Assembly (NCBI GenBank): GCA_030838025.1
Contig: JAUTXM010000354.1
Location: 1 to 14,105 of the forward strand
From: Acidimicrobiaceae bacterium
GTDB lineage: Bacteria > Actinomycetota > Acidimicrobiia > Acidimicrobiales > Palsa-688
Direction of reading: 5' to 3'
DNA length: 14,105 bases
The notes beneath the pieces were generated by a model. That model ran no database searches, was not told where the DNA came from, and was given only the letters and a program-made list of their open reading frames with translations. This document shows positions 13,544-14,105 of the stretch, piece after piece. Numbering within the stretch: the first letter of the stretch is position 1; each line of letters opens with the position of its first letter. The translations under genes and the position numbers were made by a program.

Positions 13544-14105
<562 letters not shown>

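Overview
The window comes from a very G+C-rich chromosome (around 70% by eye). Codons end mostly in G or C, GTG starts are common, and genes are packed with small overlaps. The MurA has Asp where most bacteria have Cys, as in mycobacteria. A GlgP/GlgE/TreS alpha-glucan cluster is present. Several genes have a -10-like hexamer only 6-8 nt before the start codon, which suggests leaderless mRNAs. Together these point to Actinomycetota. A deep-branching class such as Acidimicrobiia is possible but is only a guess. No rRNA, tRNA, CRISPR array, integrase or insertion sequence was seen, so this reads as core chromosome rather than a mobile island.

Layout. (1) 1-265, minus: start of a secreted protein with an Ig-like module, cut by the window edge. 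(2) 400-1700, plus: a coupled pair, a C-terminal J-domain protein and an alpha/beta hydrolase. It converges by 26 bp with (3) 1675-3165, minus, an MFS transporter. (4) 3166-3389: intergenic region with a compound repeat/dyad. (5) 3390-4088, minus: a TrhA/hemolysin III membrane protein, divergent from (6) 4148-7556, plus: murA, meaB, an enoyl-CoA hydratase and a 55-residue single-span membrane protein, tightly packed. (7) 7621-10383, minus: glgP, with an unusual Ala-rich insert. (8) 10424-11475, plus: a SIMPL-domain lipoprotein and a small glycine-rich protein. (9) 11531-14105, plus: glgE and the start of treS, cut by the window edge.

How the genes fit together. glgP, glgE and treS belong to one pathway. 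TreS interconverts trehalose and maltose. Maltose is phosphorylated by a kinase not in this window. GlgE then polymerises maltose-1-phosphate into alpha-1,4-glucan, and GlgP phosphorolyses the glucan back to glucose-1-phosphate. MeaB (chaperone GTPase of methylmalonyl-CoA mutase) and the enoyl-CoA hydratase suggest fatty-acid/propionyl-CoA metabolism, placed directly behind the cell-wall gene murA.

I did not find a clearly new multi-gene system. The points most worth a second look are: a codon-usage mosaic inside glgE that covers its active site; a tandem duplication of the GlgE N-terminus; low-complexity inserts in GlgP and MeaB built from DNA repeats; the compound dyad at 3271-3355; the recurrent leaderless-type promoters; and the Cys-to-Asp MurA, which predicts fosfomycin resistance.
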